Below, in pieces: positions 26,108 to 34,199 of a stretch of 64,000 bases of DNA (positions are counted from its first letter, which is position 1; the number at the start of each line of letters is the position of its first letter). The notes beneath the pieces are model-generated. The model was not told the DNA's origin, ran no database searches, and saw only the letters and a list, made by a program, of their open reading frames with translations. Location: contig NZ_CP042476.1 in assembly GCF_007993795.1 (NCBI RefSeq), forward strand, positions 2,790,001 through 2,854,000, read 5' to 3'. The position numbers and the translations under genes are program-made. The DNA comes from Antarcticibacterium arcticum (GTDB lineage: Bacteria; Bacteroidota; Bacteroidia; Flavobacteriales; Flavobacteriaceae).

Positions 26108-26854
26108 ATGAAGAAGTTATTTTTCCTTTTTGTTTTTTTCGTGACCGCCTTGCAGGCGCAAAACCAAGATTTGTTTGAAGTCGGGAATAACGCTTATAAT
26201 GAGGGAGATTATGAAACAGCCGTAAGTAATTATGAAAGCATTATAAATAATGGGGAAACATCGGCCGCCGTTTATTTTAATCTGGCTAACTCCTACTATA
26301 AATTAAACCGCGTGGCACCCAGTATTTATTATTATGAAAAAGCCTTGCAGCTGGAGCCAAATGATGCCGATATAAATAACAACCTGGCTCTCGCCAGGAA
26401 TTTGGTTGTAGATGAAATAGTGGAAAATGAAAACTCCGGACTTTCCCGCATATGGAATAACCTCGTCTCTGGATTGGGGTATAATCAATGGGGGTGGGCT
26501 GCAGTTATATTCTCATTCCTCTTTGCAATCTCATTTGCGGTTTATTACTACAGTAGCCGCAGTGTATCCAAAAGAATCTTTTTTTCACTTTCCTTAGTAA
26601 CGGTATTTCTGGCCCTGCTTTTCCTGATATTTGCATTTCAGCAAAAAGGGAAATTCAGCGATAATAATTACGCCATAATTTTTGCTTCAGAAAGTCCGGT
26701 AAGGGAAGAACCTACCTTAAGAAGTGCAGAATCTTTTTTCCTGCATGAGGGTACAAAAATTGAAGTTTTAGAAACTTACCAAAATTGGATAAAATTTAAA
26801 CTTGCAAATGGCATACAGGGCTGGATGTTAAAAGATGACGTTAGGATGTTTTAA
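26108..26854 (+). CDS. batE: TPR and SH3-like domain protein BatE
   Basis: 248 residues. A signal peptide (cleavage near LQAQ) is followed by TPR repeats (about 20-95), two membrane helices (about 125-150 and 158-178), and a C-terminal SH3-like domain ending in NGIQGWMLKDDVRMF. That order is typical for BatE. It is the last Bat gene; no clear terminator follows, but a new promoter appears 68 bases on. Confidence 0.9.
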   Translation: MKKLFFLFVFFVTALQAQNQDLFEVGNNAYNEGDYETAVSNYESIINNGETSAAVYFNLANSYYKLNRVAPSIYYYEKALQLEPNDADINNNLALARNLVVDEIVENENSGLSRIWNNLVSGLGYNQWGWAAVIFSFLFAISFAVYYYSSRSVSKRIFFSLSLVTVFLALLFLIFAFQQKGKFSDNNYAIIFASESPVREEPTLRSAESFFLHEGTKIEVLETYQNWIKFKLANGIQGWMLKDDVRMF

Positions 26855-26921
26855 TAGAGTTTCTCTATGTTAATTTTAGATTAAAATATCATTTTAGGTT
26901 TTCTTCTTATCCTCTAAAGTT

Positions 26922-26929
26922 TATTTTTG
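26922..26929 (+). promoter_or_regulatory. Bacteroidota -7 box directly before a small secreted protein gene
   Basis: TATTTTTG at 26922-26929 is an exact TAnnTTTG match, and the ATG follows after five bases. As with plsC and uvrC this predicts a leaderless mRNA. Confidence 0.5.
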
Positions 26930-26934
26930 CACTT

Positions 26935-27225
26935 ATGAAAAAAACAGCATTATTCTTTCTGGTATTATTTGCAGGATTCCTCGCGACTCCCACAATGATT
27001 ACCTATGTAGATGAGAATGCTGATATTTCTATGGCTTTCACAGCAAATGAAGAAGAAAATTCCTCAAAAACCCAGTTGGTTTTTGAGTATACTTTTCACG
27101 AATCCCATCCGGGAAACCTTGGCCTGCATTTCTTGCAGGAACAGTCTGCCTTGATCCATTATTACAATCAGGCCGCAGGATTGGTATTTCTCGATGTCCT
27201 TTCTCCTCCTCCCAAACGGGCTTAA
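26935..27225 (+). CDS. Small secreted protein, unknown function
   Basis: 96 residues. An N-terminal signal peptide (MKKTALFFLVLFAGFLATP) precedes an acidic, Glu/Asn-rich stretch and a hydrophobic C-terminal region ending PPPKRA. I do not recognise a family. Its own promoter lies five bases upstream, so it is separated from the Bat operon and lies before the SulP/carbonic anhydrase pair. The codon use looks like its neighbours, and the clear signal peptide plus promoter make it a credible gene. A shorter non-coding alternative cannot be excluded. Confidence 0.6.
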   Translation: MKKTALFFLVLFAGFLATPTMITYVDENADISMAFTANEEENSSKTQLVFEYTFHESHPGNLGLHFLQEQSALIHYYNQAAGLVFLDVLSPPPKRA

Positions 27226-27399
27226 TAAAATCTACATTTTAAACAACCCATTACACCTTTATTAAGGTTTGGTAAATGCAATTGGTCATTTCCAACAGGC
27301 AGCTATTGGTTTTCTGTTCGGTTCTTAGGAGCCTATGTGGTTGATTCTCAAAAAATAAAATAATAGGGTGCGATTTACCCTAAAAAAATTCTATTGCAT

Positions 27400-28986
27400 A
27401 TGTTTAAGACCATCAAGGCAGATCTTCCTGCCAGTTTAGTTGTATTTTTTGTTGCCCTTCCATTATGTCTTGGTATTGCCCTTGCCAGTGGTGCACCCTT
27501 ATTCTCCGGTATTATTGCGGGAATTATTGGTGGTATTGTAGTGGGAGCTATTTCAGGTTCCTCTATTGGAGTAAGTGGTCCTGCGGCTGGTTTAGCTGTA
27601 GTGGTCCTTACCGCAATTGCAGATCTTGGAAGTTATGAGTTGTTTTTAGTAGCAGTTGTATTAGCAGGTTTAATGCAAATTTTATTAGGTGTACTAAAAG
27701 CGGGGGTTATTGGGTATTTTTTTCCATCCTCTGTAATTAAAGGGATGCTATCAGCCATTGGTATCATCATATTTTTAAAACAAATCCCACTTGCCCTGGG
27801 CTACGAAGAGGGGGAAACACCATTTGCCTTTTTTGAAACTACAGGTTTGGATATTTTCAGGGGTCTTGTAAATATGGTGAGCTCTGTTCATCCCGGGGTG
27901 GTGCTGGTGACCACTATTTCCCTTGTAATCCTTTTAGTGTGGGATAAGGTTCTGGCCAAAAAACATAAAGCTTTTAAATTGATACCCGGTCCTCTTGTGG
28001 CCGTAATAGCCGGGATTATTTACCAGTTATTTTTTAACGGTTCAGGTTCAACCTTGGAGATCACCGGAGCAAATTTGGTATCTGTCCCAATTCCTGAAAA
28101 TGTTTCAGATTTTATTGGACAATTTACTTTTCCCGATTTTTCCCAACTTGGAAATACCCAGGTGTATATGGTAGCAATAACTATTGCAATTGTTGCGAGT
28201 CTGGAAACACTTCTTAGTGTAGAGGCTACAGATAAGCTGGATCCTGCCAAGCGTGTTACTCCAACCAACAGGGAATTGGTGGCTCAGGGTGTAGGTAATA
28301 CATTTTCAGGTCTTGTAGGAGGGTTACCCATTACACAAGTTATTGTGAGAAGTACCGCCAATGTTATGAGTGGAGGAAAATCAAAAGTTTCTTCAATTAT
28401 ACATGGTTTTCTTCTGTTGTTTAGTGTAATTTTAATACCCAGATACCTTAATCTTATTCCATTGGGTGTTCTTGCGGCGGTTCTTCTTATCATTGGTTAT
28501 AAGCTTGCCAATCCTAAGCAATTCCTTCAAATGTCGAAATTGGGGAAATCGCAGTTTATCCCCTTTTTAGTTACAGTAATTGCCATTGTGGCGACAGATT
28601 TACTTGTGGGTATTCTTTTAGGATTAGCTGTGGGAATAATTACTATCTTGATTAATAGTTACAAGAATTCCCATTTCCTTCATATAGAGGATAAATCAAA
28701 TGGGGTGCACCGTATAAAAATGGAACTTGCAGAAGAAGTTACATTTCTTAATAAAGGAGCCATCCAGCGCGAGCTGAATGCCCTTCCTGAAAATTCATAT
28801 GTAACCCTGGATGTACGTAAAACCAGGTCTCTTGATCTTGATATTCTGGAGATTCTGGACGATTTTGCAGTAACTGCGGACAGAAAAAATATTACCATGA
28901 AACTTATCTCTGAAAGGGGAGAGGTAGAAAACCCGAAAAGTTACCGTGAATTCTTTGGAGTAACCGTCTTTGAGGGGGCGCATTAG
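27400..28986 (+). CDS. SulP family anion transporter, probably bicarbonate
   Basis: 528 residues from the ATG at 27400; the frame is open two codons further to a TTG. Ten or more membrane helices span about residues 8-420, beginning with the SulP signature DLPASLVVFFVALPLCLGIALASG. A cytoplasmic STAS-like domain follows (about 435-528, GVHRIKMELAEEVTFLNKGAI). SulP proteins carry sulfate, bicarbonate or other anions. The carbonic anhydrase gene 31 bases downstream argues for bicarbonate uptake, as in the BicA-like and CA-linked SulP groups. Substrate is inferred from context. Confidence 0.88.
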   Translation: MFKTIKADLPASLVVFFVALPLCLGIALASGAPLFSGIIAGIIGGIVVGAISGSSIGVSGPAAGLAVVVLTAIADLGSYELFLVAVVLAGLMQILLGVLKAGVIGYFFPSSVIKGMLSAIGIIIFLKQIPLALGYEEGETPFAFFETTGLDIFRGLVNMVSSVHPGVVLVTTISLVILLVWDKVLAKKHKAFKLIPGPLVAVIAGIIYQLFFNGSGSTLEITGANLVSVPIPENVSDFIGQFTFPDFSQLGNTQVYMVAITIAIVASLETLLSVEATDKLDPAKRVTPTNRELVAQGVGNTFSGLVGGLPITQVIVRSTANVMSGGKSKVSSIIHGFLLLFSVILIPRYLNLIPLGVLAAVLLIIGYKLANPKQFLQMSKLGKSQFIPFLVTVIAIVATDLLVGILLGLAVGIITILINSYKNSHFLHIEDKSNGVHRIKMELAEEVTFLNKGAIQRELNALPENSYVTLDVRKTRSLDLDILEILDDFAVTADRKNITMKLISERGEVENPKSYREFFGVTVFEGAH

Positions 28987-29017
28987 TAAAACGAATTAAT
29001 AATTAAAATATATAGCA

Positions 29018-29653
29018 ATGAGTGATTTTTATAAGCAATTAATTGAGAATAACAAGAAATGGGTTGAGACGAAATTAGATCTGGATCCCCAATTTTTTGA
29101 AAAACTTTCTAAAGGTCAAAAGCCACCTGTATTATGGATAGGTTGTGCAGATAGCAGGGTTCCTGCAAATGAGATCATTGGAGCAGAACCTGGAGAAGTA
29201 TTTGTTCACAGGAATATTGCCAACATGGTTGTGCATTCTGATATGAACATGCTAAGTGTTCTGGACTATGCGGTGAATGCGCTGAAAGTAAAGCATGTGA
29301 TAGTTTGCGGACATTATGGTTGCGGGGGTGTAAATGCAGCTATGACGAACCAATCTATTGGGATTATAGATAACTGGATTCGTCACATTAAAGATGTATA
29401 CCGGGTTCATAAAAAGGAACTTGATGGAATAGAGGACCAGACAAAGAGATTCGACAGGTTTGTAGAATTGAATGTAACTGAGCAGGTGTATGACCTTGCA
29501 AAAACATCTATAGTACAAAATGCCTGGAATAATGGCCAGGACCTTACCATTCACGGTTGGGTGTATGGGGTAGATTCAGGAATTATCAAGGATCTTGGAG
29601 TAAACTTTAAAAATGACTCTGAACTTGATGCTGTTTATCAATTGAACTTTTAA
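29018..29653 (+). CDS. Beta-class carbonic anhydrase
   Basis: 211 residues. The zinc ligands are Cys43 (CADSRVP, with the Asp45-Arg47 dyad), His99 and Cys102 (GHYGCGG), all intact. The enzyme interconverts carbon dioxide and bicarbonate in the cytoplasm. Co-transcription with the SulP transporter suggests the two together supply bicarbonate for carboxylases or pH control. A hairpin follows between it and the convergent cvpA gene. Confidence 0.95.
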   Translation: MSDFYKQLIENNKKWVETKLDLDPQFFEKLSKGQKPPVLWIGCADSRVPANEIIGAEPGEVFVHRNIANMVVHSDMNMLSVLDYAVNALKVKHVIVCGHYGCGGVNAAMTNQSIGIIDNWIRHIKDVYRVHKKELDGIEDQTKRFDRFVELNVTEQVYDLAKTSIVQNAWNNGQDLTIHGWVYGVDSGIIKDLGVNFKNDSELDAVYQLNF

Positions 29654-29680
29654 ACTGGTGTTTAATTTGTTTGTTTGCAT

Positions 29681-29702
29681 GGGTCGGCAACTTTGCCGGC
29701 CC
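29681..29702 (+). terminator. Possible terminator between carbonic anhydrase and cvpA
   Basis: GGGTCGGCA at 29681-29689 pairs with TGCCGGCCC at 29694-29702 (one wobble) around a four-base loop. There is no good T run on the plus strand, so termination strength is uncertain. It lies between convergent genes and may serve both. Confidence 0.5.
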
Positions 29703-29722
29703 TCTTGCATTATATAACATAC

Positions 29723-30268
29723 TTAGTTCACCACTTCTTCCTCTTCTTTGGGCTCATTAATTTCTTCCAGGAATTCGAGATCCTGTACTTCCCTGAGTAT
29801 GGAAGGTACAATGGCCGGTGCGAGTGCTTTAATGGGAGGATACAACACAGAAGCTCCCAGAGTTTCTTCTTCAATAATATTTACATCCTCATTGGTGGCA
29901 CTAAAAAACATTATGATAACGCTGGTTATAAAAGCCACTTTTATTAAGCCGAAGGCTGCTCCCAGAAGCTTATTTATAATTCCCAGAGCGGCAAAATTGG
30001 CCACAGTAGTTAGGAACTTCCCTGCCAGGGAAATTACAAATACAATTAGAATGAAGGTAATTGCAAATGCTGTGAGATGCACAAACTGAATATTCCAGGA
30101 AACACGGTTAGTTAAGAAATCACTTAAAAAATGAGAGAAATAAATCGCTCCGTAAATTCCTGCAACAAAGGCCACAAGGGAAGCGAGTTCGGCAAAAAAT
30201 CCACGGAAAAAGCCTCTTATGACTCCATATAGAAGGATAAGTGCAAGGACAATATCAACTATATTCAT
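29723..30268 (-). CDS. cvpA: CvpA family membrane protein
   Basis: 181 residues with four hydrophobic segments (about 4-20, 27-46, 63-85, 100-122), the layout of the CvpA/colicin V production family. The N-terminal VDIVLALILLYGVIRGFFRG is the family signature. In other bacteria it affects colicin export and envelope stress resistance, and its exact role is unknown. The C-terminus is acidic (NEPKEEEEVVN). It is divergent from the small 30316 gene. Confidence 0.85.
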   Translation of the reverse strand: MNIVDIVLALILLYGVIRGFFRGFFAELASLVAFVAGIYGAIYFSHFLSDFLTNRVSWNIQFVHLTAFAITFILIVFVISLAGKFLTTVANFAALGIINKLLGAAFGLIKVAFITSVIIMFFSATNEDVNIIEEETLGASVLYPPIKALAPAIVPSILREVQDLEFLEEINEPKEEEEVVN

Positions 30269-30282
30269 GCTTTAAAGATAGT

Positions 30283-30311
30283 TTTTACAAAGCCTAAGAT
30301 ACGTATCTTTG
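30283..30311 (+). promoter_or_regulatory. Bacteroidota promoter for the small pre-pheS gene
   Basis: TTTT at 30283-30286 (near-match to TTTG) and TATCTTTG at 30304-30311 are 17 bases apart. The ATG begins four bases after the box, predicting a leaderless transcript. Confidence 0.55.
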
Positions 30312-30315
30312 CCAA

Positions 30316-30672
30316 ATGTCAAGAGATGAAAAACTAAAAGAACGCTGGACCGGCGTGCAACAGAAATTATCAAACCAGTTTGCCGATGGTGACCTGCTGG
30401 ACCTGGATGCTATAATTTACTTAATAGGTGTACAGGAACTGGGACAGCCCCACAAAAAATTTAAAAAGGACCACAAGCTGGATCTTATGCATATAGCCAT
30501 TTGCAGGCTCCTCGAGCCTTATGGGTATTATGAGTTTGATTATTTTGATGAGGACAGCTGGCCGCATTACAAGATCCTGGAAACATTACCTGCCTTGAAA
30601 GCCGGGGAACAGTCTGTATTAATGAAAGAAGCAATTGTCCAGTACTTTTTGGAAAAAGGTTATATAGAATAA
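30316..30672 (+). CDS. Conserved-looking small protein, unknown function
   Basis: 118 residues, soluble, rich in Asp, Glu, Lys and aromatic residues, with no signal or membrane segment. The segment AIYLIGVQELGQPHKKFKKD followed by LDLMHIAICRLLEPYGYYEF suggests a compact helical fold. I recognise it only as a protein of the type often annotated hypothetical in Flavobacteriaceae. It has its own promoter and lies 64 bases before pheS, which has another promoter. Confidence 0.75.
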   Translation: MSRDEKLKERWTGVQQKLSNQFADGDLLDLDAIIYLIGVQELGQPHKKFKKDHKLDLMHIAICRLLEPYGYYEFDYFDEDSWPHYKILETLPALKAGEQSVLMKEAIVQYFLEKGYIE

Positions 30673-30705
30673 AGTTAAGGAATGGGGGTAAAGCTACAAT
30701 TTTAT

Positions 30706-30713
30706 TAAATTTG
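30706..30713 (+). promoter_or_regulatory. Bacteroidota -7 box for pheS
   Basis: TAAATTTG at 30706-30713 fits TAnnTTTG. The predicted untranslated leader is only about 17 bases, so a Phe attenuator like that of enterobacterial pheST is not present. I see no good -33 element. Confidence 0.45.
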
Positions 30714-30736
30714 ACCCTCTTTAAAGAAAAGATTTC

Positions 30737-31756
30737 ATGATTGAAAAGATAAAGGAACACATTGCCAGGGTGGCAGATTTTCATACAGATAATCCTGAAG
30801 ATGCCGAGGCGTTTCGTATTGAATACCTCGGAAAAAAAGGTTTTTTAAACCAGTTTTTTGCCGAGTTTAAAAATGTTCCGAACGATCAAAAAAAGGATTT
30901 TGGACAGGCGATCAATACCCTTAAAAACGCCGCTCAGGAAAAAGTAACCTTTTTAAAGGAATCCCTGGATGGCAAACAAACCGAAACAGGAGCGTATGGG
31001 GATCTTTCACGTCCTGCAGAACCTGTTGAAATAGGAGCCAGGCATCCCATCTCTATAGTGAAGAACCAGATCACAGAGATATTTTCAAATATTGGATTTA
31101 ATGTTTCTGAAGGGCCTGAAATAGAAGATGACTGGCATAATTTTACTGCGCTTAATCTACCGGAATATCACCCGGCCAGAGATATGCAGGATACCTTTTT
31201 TGTTCAAACAGATCCTGATATACTTCTTCGTACGCATACCTCATCTGTGCAGGTGCGGTATATGGAAAATAATCAACCCCCTATAAGAACAATTTCACCT
31301 GGAAGGGTATTTAGAAATGAGGCTATTTCTTCACGGTCCCATTGTATTTTCCACCAGGTAGAAGGTTTGTATATAGATAAAGACGTTTCCTTTGCCGATT
31401 TAAAACAAACTTTATTGTATTTTACAAAGCAAATGTTTGGTAAATCAAAGATAAGGCTGCGTCCATCCTATTTTCCATTTACAGAGCCAAGTGCTGAAGT
31501 TGATATTTACTGGGGTCTGGAAACTGAAACAGATTACCGTATTACCAAAGGAACAGGCTGGCTTGAGATCATGGGCTGCGGGATGGTAGATCCAAATGTG
31601 TTGAAGAATTGCGGTATAGATCCCCTGGAATACACCGGTTTTGCTTTTGGAATGGGAATAGAACGTATCGCAATGCTATTATACCAAATAGGAGATATTC
31701 GTATGTTTTATGAAAATGATATCAGGTTTTTAAAACAATTTAAATCAACTATTTAA
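30737..31756 (+). CDS. pheS: Phenylalanine--tRNA ligase alpha subunit
   Basis: 339 residues, the usual length. It is the catalytic class II subunit that, with PheT, charges tRNA-Phe. A coiled N-terminal tRNA-binding arm (about 1-85) precedes the catalytic core: motif 2 around PIRTISPGRVFRNEAISSRSH and motif 3 around YTGFAFGMGIERIAML. The beta subunit gene pheT is not next to it in this window, as is normal in this phylum. Two small genes follow in the same direction. Confidence 0.96.
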   Translation: MIEKIKEHIARVADFHTDNPEDAEAFRIEYLGKKGFLNQFFAEFKNVPNDQKKDFGQAINTLKNAAQEKVTFLKESLDGKQTETGAYGDLSRPAEPVEIGARHPISIVKNQITEIFSNIGFNVSEGPEIEDDWHNFTALNLPEYHPARDMQDTFFVQTDPDILLRTHTSSVQVRYMENNQPPIRTISPGRVFRNEAISSRSHCIFHQVEGLYIDKDVSFADLKQTLLYFTKQMFGKSKIRLRPSYFPFTEPSAEVDIYWGLETETDYRITKGTGWLEIMGCGMVDPNVLKNCGIDPLEYTGFAFGMGIERIAMLLYQIGDIRMFYENDIRFLKQFKSTI

Positions 31757-31757
31757 T

Positions 31758-31925
31758 ATGAAAAAATTCGGAATTCTTATTTTGGCCATTATCATTTTTG
31801 CCATCATTGTATATGTAACTTTTATCATTGCAGTGGTAGAAATAATTGTTGGTGCAATTCTTTTTATTGCCGCAGCCATCTTCCTGTGGATCCTTTGGAA
31901 CAAGCTAAAGAATAAACTGAGTTAG
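31758..31925 (+). CDS. Small two-helix membrane protein
   Basis: 55 residues, ATG at 31758 (one base after the pheS stop) to TAG. It begins MKKFGILILAIIIFAIIVYV and is almost entirely hydrophobic, with two membrane helices (about 4-24 and 28-50) and a basic end (NKLKNKLS). The tight spacing before and after suggests it is translated with pheS and the next gene. Function unknown; too hydrophobic for a chance frame, and codon choice matches its neighbours. Confidence 0.65.
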   Translation: MKKFGILILAIIIFAIIVYVTFIIAVVEIIVGAILFIAAAIFLWILWNKLKNKLS

Positions 31926-31926
31926 T

Positions 31927-32322
31927 TTGAAAAAAGACATTGAAATACCACCGGTAACAGGGGTATTTATTGCGGCGGTAAGAGAAGAAAATAAGGAATT
32001 CCGCTCCATGGACTGGAATGCTTATCTTATAAATGATAAAAATGTTCCCCTGGAAATGGTGCTTATTGTAACCCGCGGGTATGATGAAAAAGATAGCACC
32101 TCAACAATGCGGCACACCATTAAAGTCCTTCCCGCCAAATCTTTCGCCAAAATTGAATTTATGGAGGATAGTGTCCTTCGGTTAAATAATGAATTTTTAG
32201 TGACTTTTTTCGAAGGGAATACCATGTTTGAAAAGAAGTTCCTTTTCCCAGGTAACTCTATCAAGGCAACTGCTTTAACCAATATTCCGGTTATAAATAA
32301 AAAAGGCATTCTGGCCACTTAG
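31927..32322 (+). CDS. Conserved-looking soluble protein, TTG start
   Basis: 131 residues. The only start that uses the whole conserved frame is a TTG at 31927, one base after the stop of the small membrane protein; the next ATG would lose the first 27 residues. No signal or membrane segment. The core (WNAYLINDKNVPLEMVLIVT, then LPAKSFAKIEFMEDSVLRLN) looks like a beta-sandwich. I do not know its role. Its position after pheS with overlapping-style spacing suggests a shared transcript ended by the terminator at 32338. Confidence 0.75.
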   Translation: MKKDIEIPPVTGVFIAAVREENKEFRSMDWNAYLINDKNVPLEMVLIVTRGYDEKDSTSTMRHTIKVLPAKSFAKIEFMEDSVLRLNNEFLVTFFEGNTMFEKKFLFPGNSIKATALTNIPVINKKGILAT

Positions 32323-32337
32323 GCCTCTTCTAAAAGT

Positions 32338-32371
32338 AAAGAAACCCTTTGTGTGAACAAAGGGTTTCTTT
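32338..32371 (+). terminator. Strong bidirectional terminator between the pheS unit and gpsA
   Basis: AAAGAAACCCTTTG at 32338-32351 pairs perfectly with CAAAGGGTTTCTTT at 32358-32371 around a six-base loop. A and T runs flank the stem on both sides, so it can serve both the pheS unit and the convergent gpsA. Confidence 0.92.
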
Positions 32372-32387
32372 TAATATTGAATTTACT

Positions 32388-33383
32388 TCAATCCAGCTTT
32401 TCCGCTAATTTCTTAAACACCTTTTTAGGGTTTTTACCTTCATATAAGATAGCATACACAGCATTGATAATTGGAGTTTTTGCACCCTTCTCTTTATTGA
32501 TCTTATAAGCACTCTCGGTTGCATAGTAACCTTCAGCCACCATACTCATTTCCATTTGGGCACTTTTTACGGTATAACCCTTTCCTATCATATTTCCAAA
32601 CATCCTGTTTCGGCTGAAAACAGAATATCCGGTTACCAACAGATCTCCAAGGTATGCAGAGTCGTTGATATTACGTTTCATTTTGTGCACCTTTTTAATG
32701 AATTTCTTCATTTCCCGTATCGCGTTGCTCATGATAACGCTTTGAAAATTATCGCCATAACCAAGCCCGTGAGCTATACCAGCGGCAATCGCATAAATAT
32801 TCTTGAGCATTGCCGCGTATTCTGTACCTGTAACATCATCACTGGTTTTACAGGTAATATAATCACTTTGAAGATGACGGGCCATTATTTTGGCTTTAGC
32901 TTCATCCTGGCAGGCAATTGTCAAATAGGAAAGTCTTTCCAATGCCACTTCTTCGGCATGACAAGGCCCGGTAATAACACCAAAATTCTCATCTGGCACT
33001 CCATATTCCTTATTGAAATGCTCTCCAACAATAAGACTGGTTTCCGGCACGATCCCTTTTATTGCTGAAAATATAACTTTGTCATTTAACGGAAGTGTGA
33101 GTTTGTCCAACTCACTTTTTACAAAGGCCGAAGGAATTGCAAATATGAGATAGTCTGAATTTTTTACTACCTCATTAATGTCATTGCTTAAATGCAACTG
33201 CTTTACATTGAATTCGACAGAACTTAAATAGTTGGGATTGTGGTAATGGGTTTTAATATGAGTGATGGCGGTTTTGCTGCGCATATACCAATTTATCTCC
33301 TCAAGATTCTCACTAAGCATTTTTACAATAGCTGTGGCCCAGCTGCCACCACCTATTACACCGAAAGTAGGGGTTTTCTCCAT
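32388..33383 (-). CDS. gpsA: Glycerol-3-phosphate dehydrogenase, NAD(P)-dependent
   Basis: 331 residues. It reduces dihydroxyacetone phosphate to sn-glycerol-3-phosphate, the backbone donor for phospholipids and hence upstream of PlsC chemistry. The Rossmann motif GVIGGGSWATAI is at 8-19; the substrate region includes GPCHAEEVALER and the catalytic lysine lies in EYAAMLKNIYAIAAGIAHGLGYGDN. It is a single-gene unit. Confidence 0.95.
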   Translation of the reverse strand: MEKTPTFGVIGGGSWATAIVKMLSENLEEINWYMRSKTAITHIKTHYHNPNYLSSVEFNVKQLHLSNDINEVVKNSDYLIFAIPSAFVKSELDKLTLPLNDKVIFSAIKGIVPETSLIVGEHFNKEYGVPDENFGVITGPCHAEEVALERLSYLTIACQDEAKAKIMARHLQSDYITCKTSDDVTGTEYAAMLKNIYAIAAGIAHGLGYGDNFQSVIMSNAIREMKKFIKKVHKMKRNINDSAYLGDLLVTGYSVFSRNRMFGNMIGKGYTVKSAQMEMSMVAEGYYATESAYKINKEKGAKTPIINAVYAILYEGKNPKKVFKKLAEKLD

Positions 33384-33481
33384 AGTTTATTTAATTCCGC
33401 CCCAAAAATACATAATTTAAAAAGAATTTAACTATAAGTTAAAGTTCAAACCAATGGCAATCAATCCGGTTTTAAGGCGTT

Positions 33482-33529
33482 TAATTACAGACGAATGGTA
33501 GAAAGCGAGATACTGCCATTCGTTAATTA
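33482..33529 (+). other. Intergenic hairpin upstream of the BON-LysM gene
   Basis: The region 33384-33683 holds no gene. CGAATGGTAG at 33492-33501 pairs with CTGCCATTCG at 33513-33522 (one wobble), and the flanking TAATTA at 33482-33487 and 33524-33529 can extend the stem across a small internal loop. Followed 24 bases later by a terminator, this could be a small structured RNA or an untranslated leader. No ORF is associated with it. Confidence 0.45.
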
Positions 33530-33552
33530 GTTTTTTGGTTGGTTATTTAGTT

Positions 33553-33587
33553 AAACAGGGATGCGTAAAAAAAACGTATCCCTGTTT
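33553..33587 (+). terminator. Terminator in the gpsA to BON-LysM gap
   Basis: AAACAGGGATGCGT at 33553-33566 pairs with ACGTATCCCTGTTT at 33574-33587 (one wobble) around an A-rich loop, with a T run after it. It points to the right, yet no protein gene lies upstream on this strand, so it must end either a small RNA or a leader transcript. Confidence 0.8.
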
Positions 33588-33683
33588 TTCTAACTGGTAA
33601 ATTTCCTAACAAAAATTTAGGATTTTATTGAAGATCAATTAGAAAGGGAATTCGTACTTTAGAAAAACAATCAAACTATCAAT

Positions 33684-34184
33684 ATGGGATTATTCAATTT
33701 TATTAAGAATGCCGGTGCGAAGATTTTCGGGGCCGGAAAGGAAACCAAACATGAAACCGTAAAAGTAGAAGGGGAAAAAGATCAAAAAGAGCGGGAAGAG
33801 AACAAAAGAGCCGCCCGTAAGCTTGAGGAAACAATACGTGATCTTAATTTACATGTAGAGGGCCTTAGGATTGAAATAGAAGGTGCAATGGCTACAATTT
33901 GGGGTAAAGCTGAAAATCAATCAACACGTGAAAAAGTAATTTTGGTAGTTGGAAATGTTGAAGGGATAGCGCAGGTAGATGATAATATGGAGGTTGAGAA
34001 TAAGGAACCCGAAGCCGTTTTTCACACCGTTGAAACCGGGGATACCTTGAGTAAAATAGCCAAAGAACACTATGGTAATGCCAACAAATACCATGAGATA
34101 TTTGAAGCAAATAAACCTATGTTAAAAGATCCAGACAAAATATATCCGGGACAGGTGTTAAGGATCCCGGCACAAAAACAATAA
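33684..34184 (+). CDS. kbp: BON and LysM domain protein (Kbp/YgaU-like)
   Basis: 166 residues. A charged N-terminal helix, a BON domain at about 45-104 (VEGLRIEIEGAMATIWGKA) and a LysM domain at 114-162 (VFHTVETGDTLSKIAKEHYG) are in the order of E. coli Kbp, the cytoplasmic potassium-binding protein. There is no signal peptide. The symbol is given by domain order and length, not by a database match. It lies after the structured intergenic region. Confidence 0.82.
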   Translation: MGLFNFIKNAGAKIFGAGKETKHETVKVEGEKDQKEREENKRAARKLEETIRDLNLHVEGLRIEIEGAMATIWGKAENQSTREKVILVVGNVEGIAQVDDNMEVENKEPEAVFHTVETGDTLSKIAKEHYGNANKYHEIFEANKPMLKDPDKIYPGQVLRIPAQKQ

Positions 34185-34199
34185 AAAACAATTAAATAG

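Noticed and set aside
27226..27399. Possible 22-codon leader ORF before the SulP gene (ATG near 27275)
   Set aside because: No terminator or alternative hairpins accompany it, and only a 5-base inverted repeat (27365-27381) lies in the gap.
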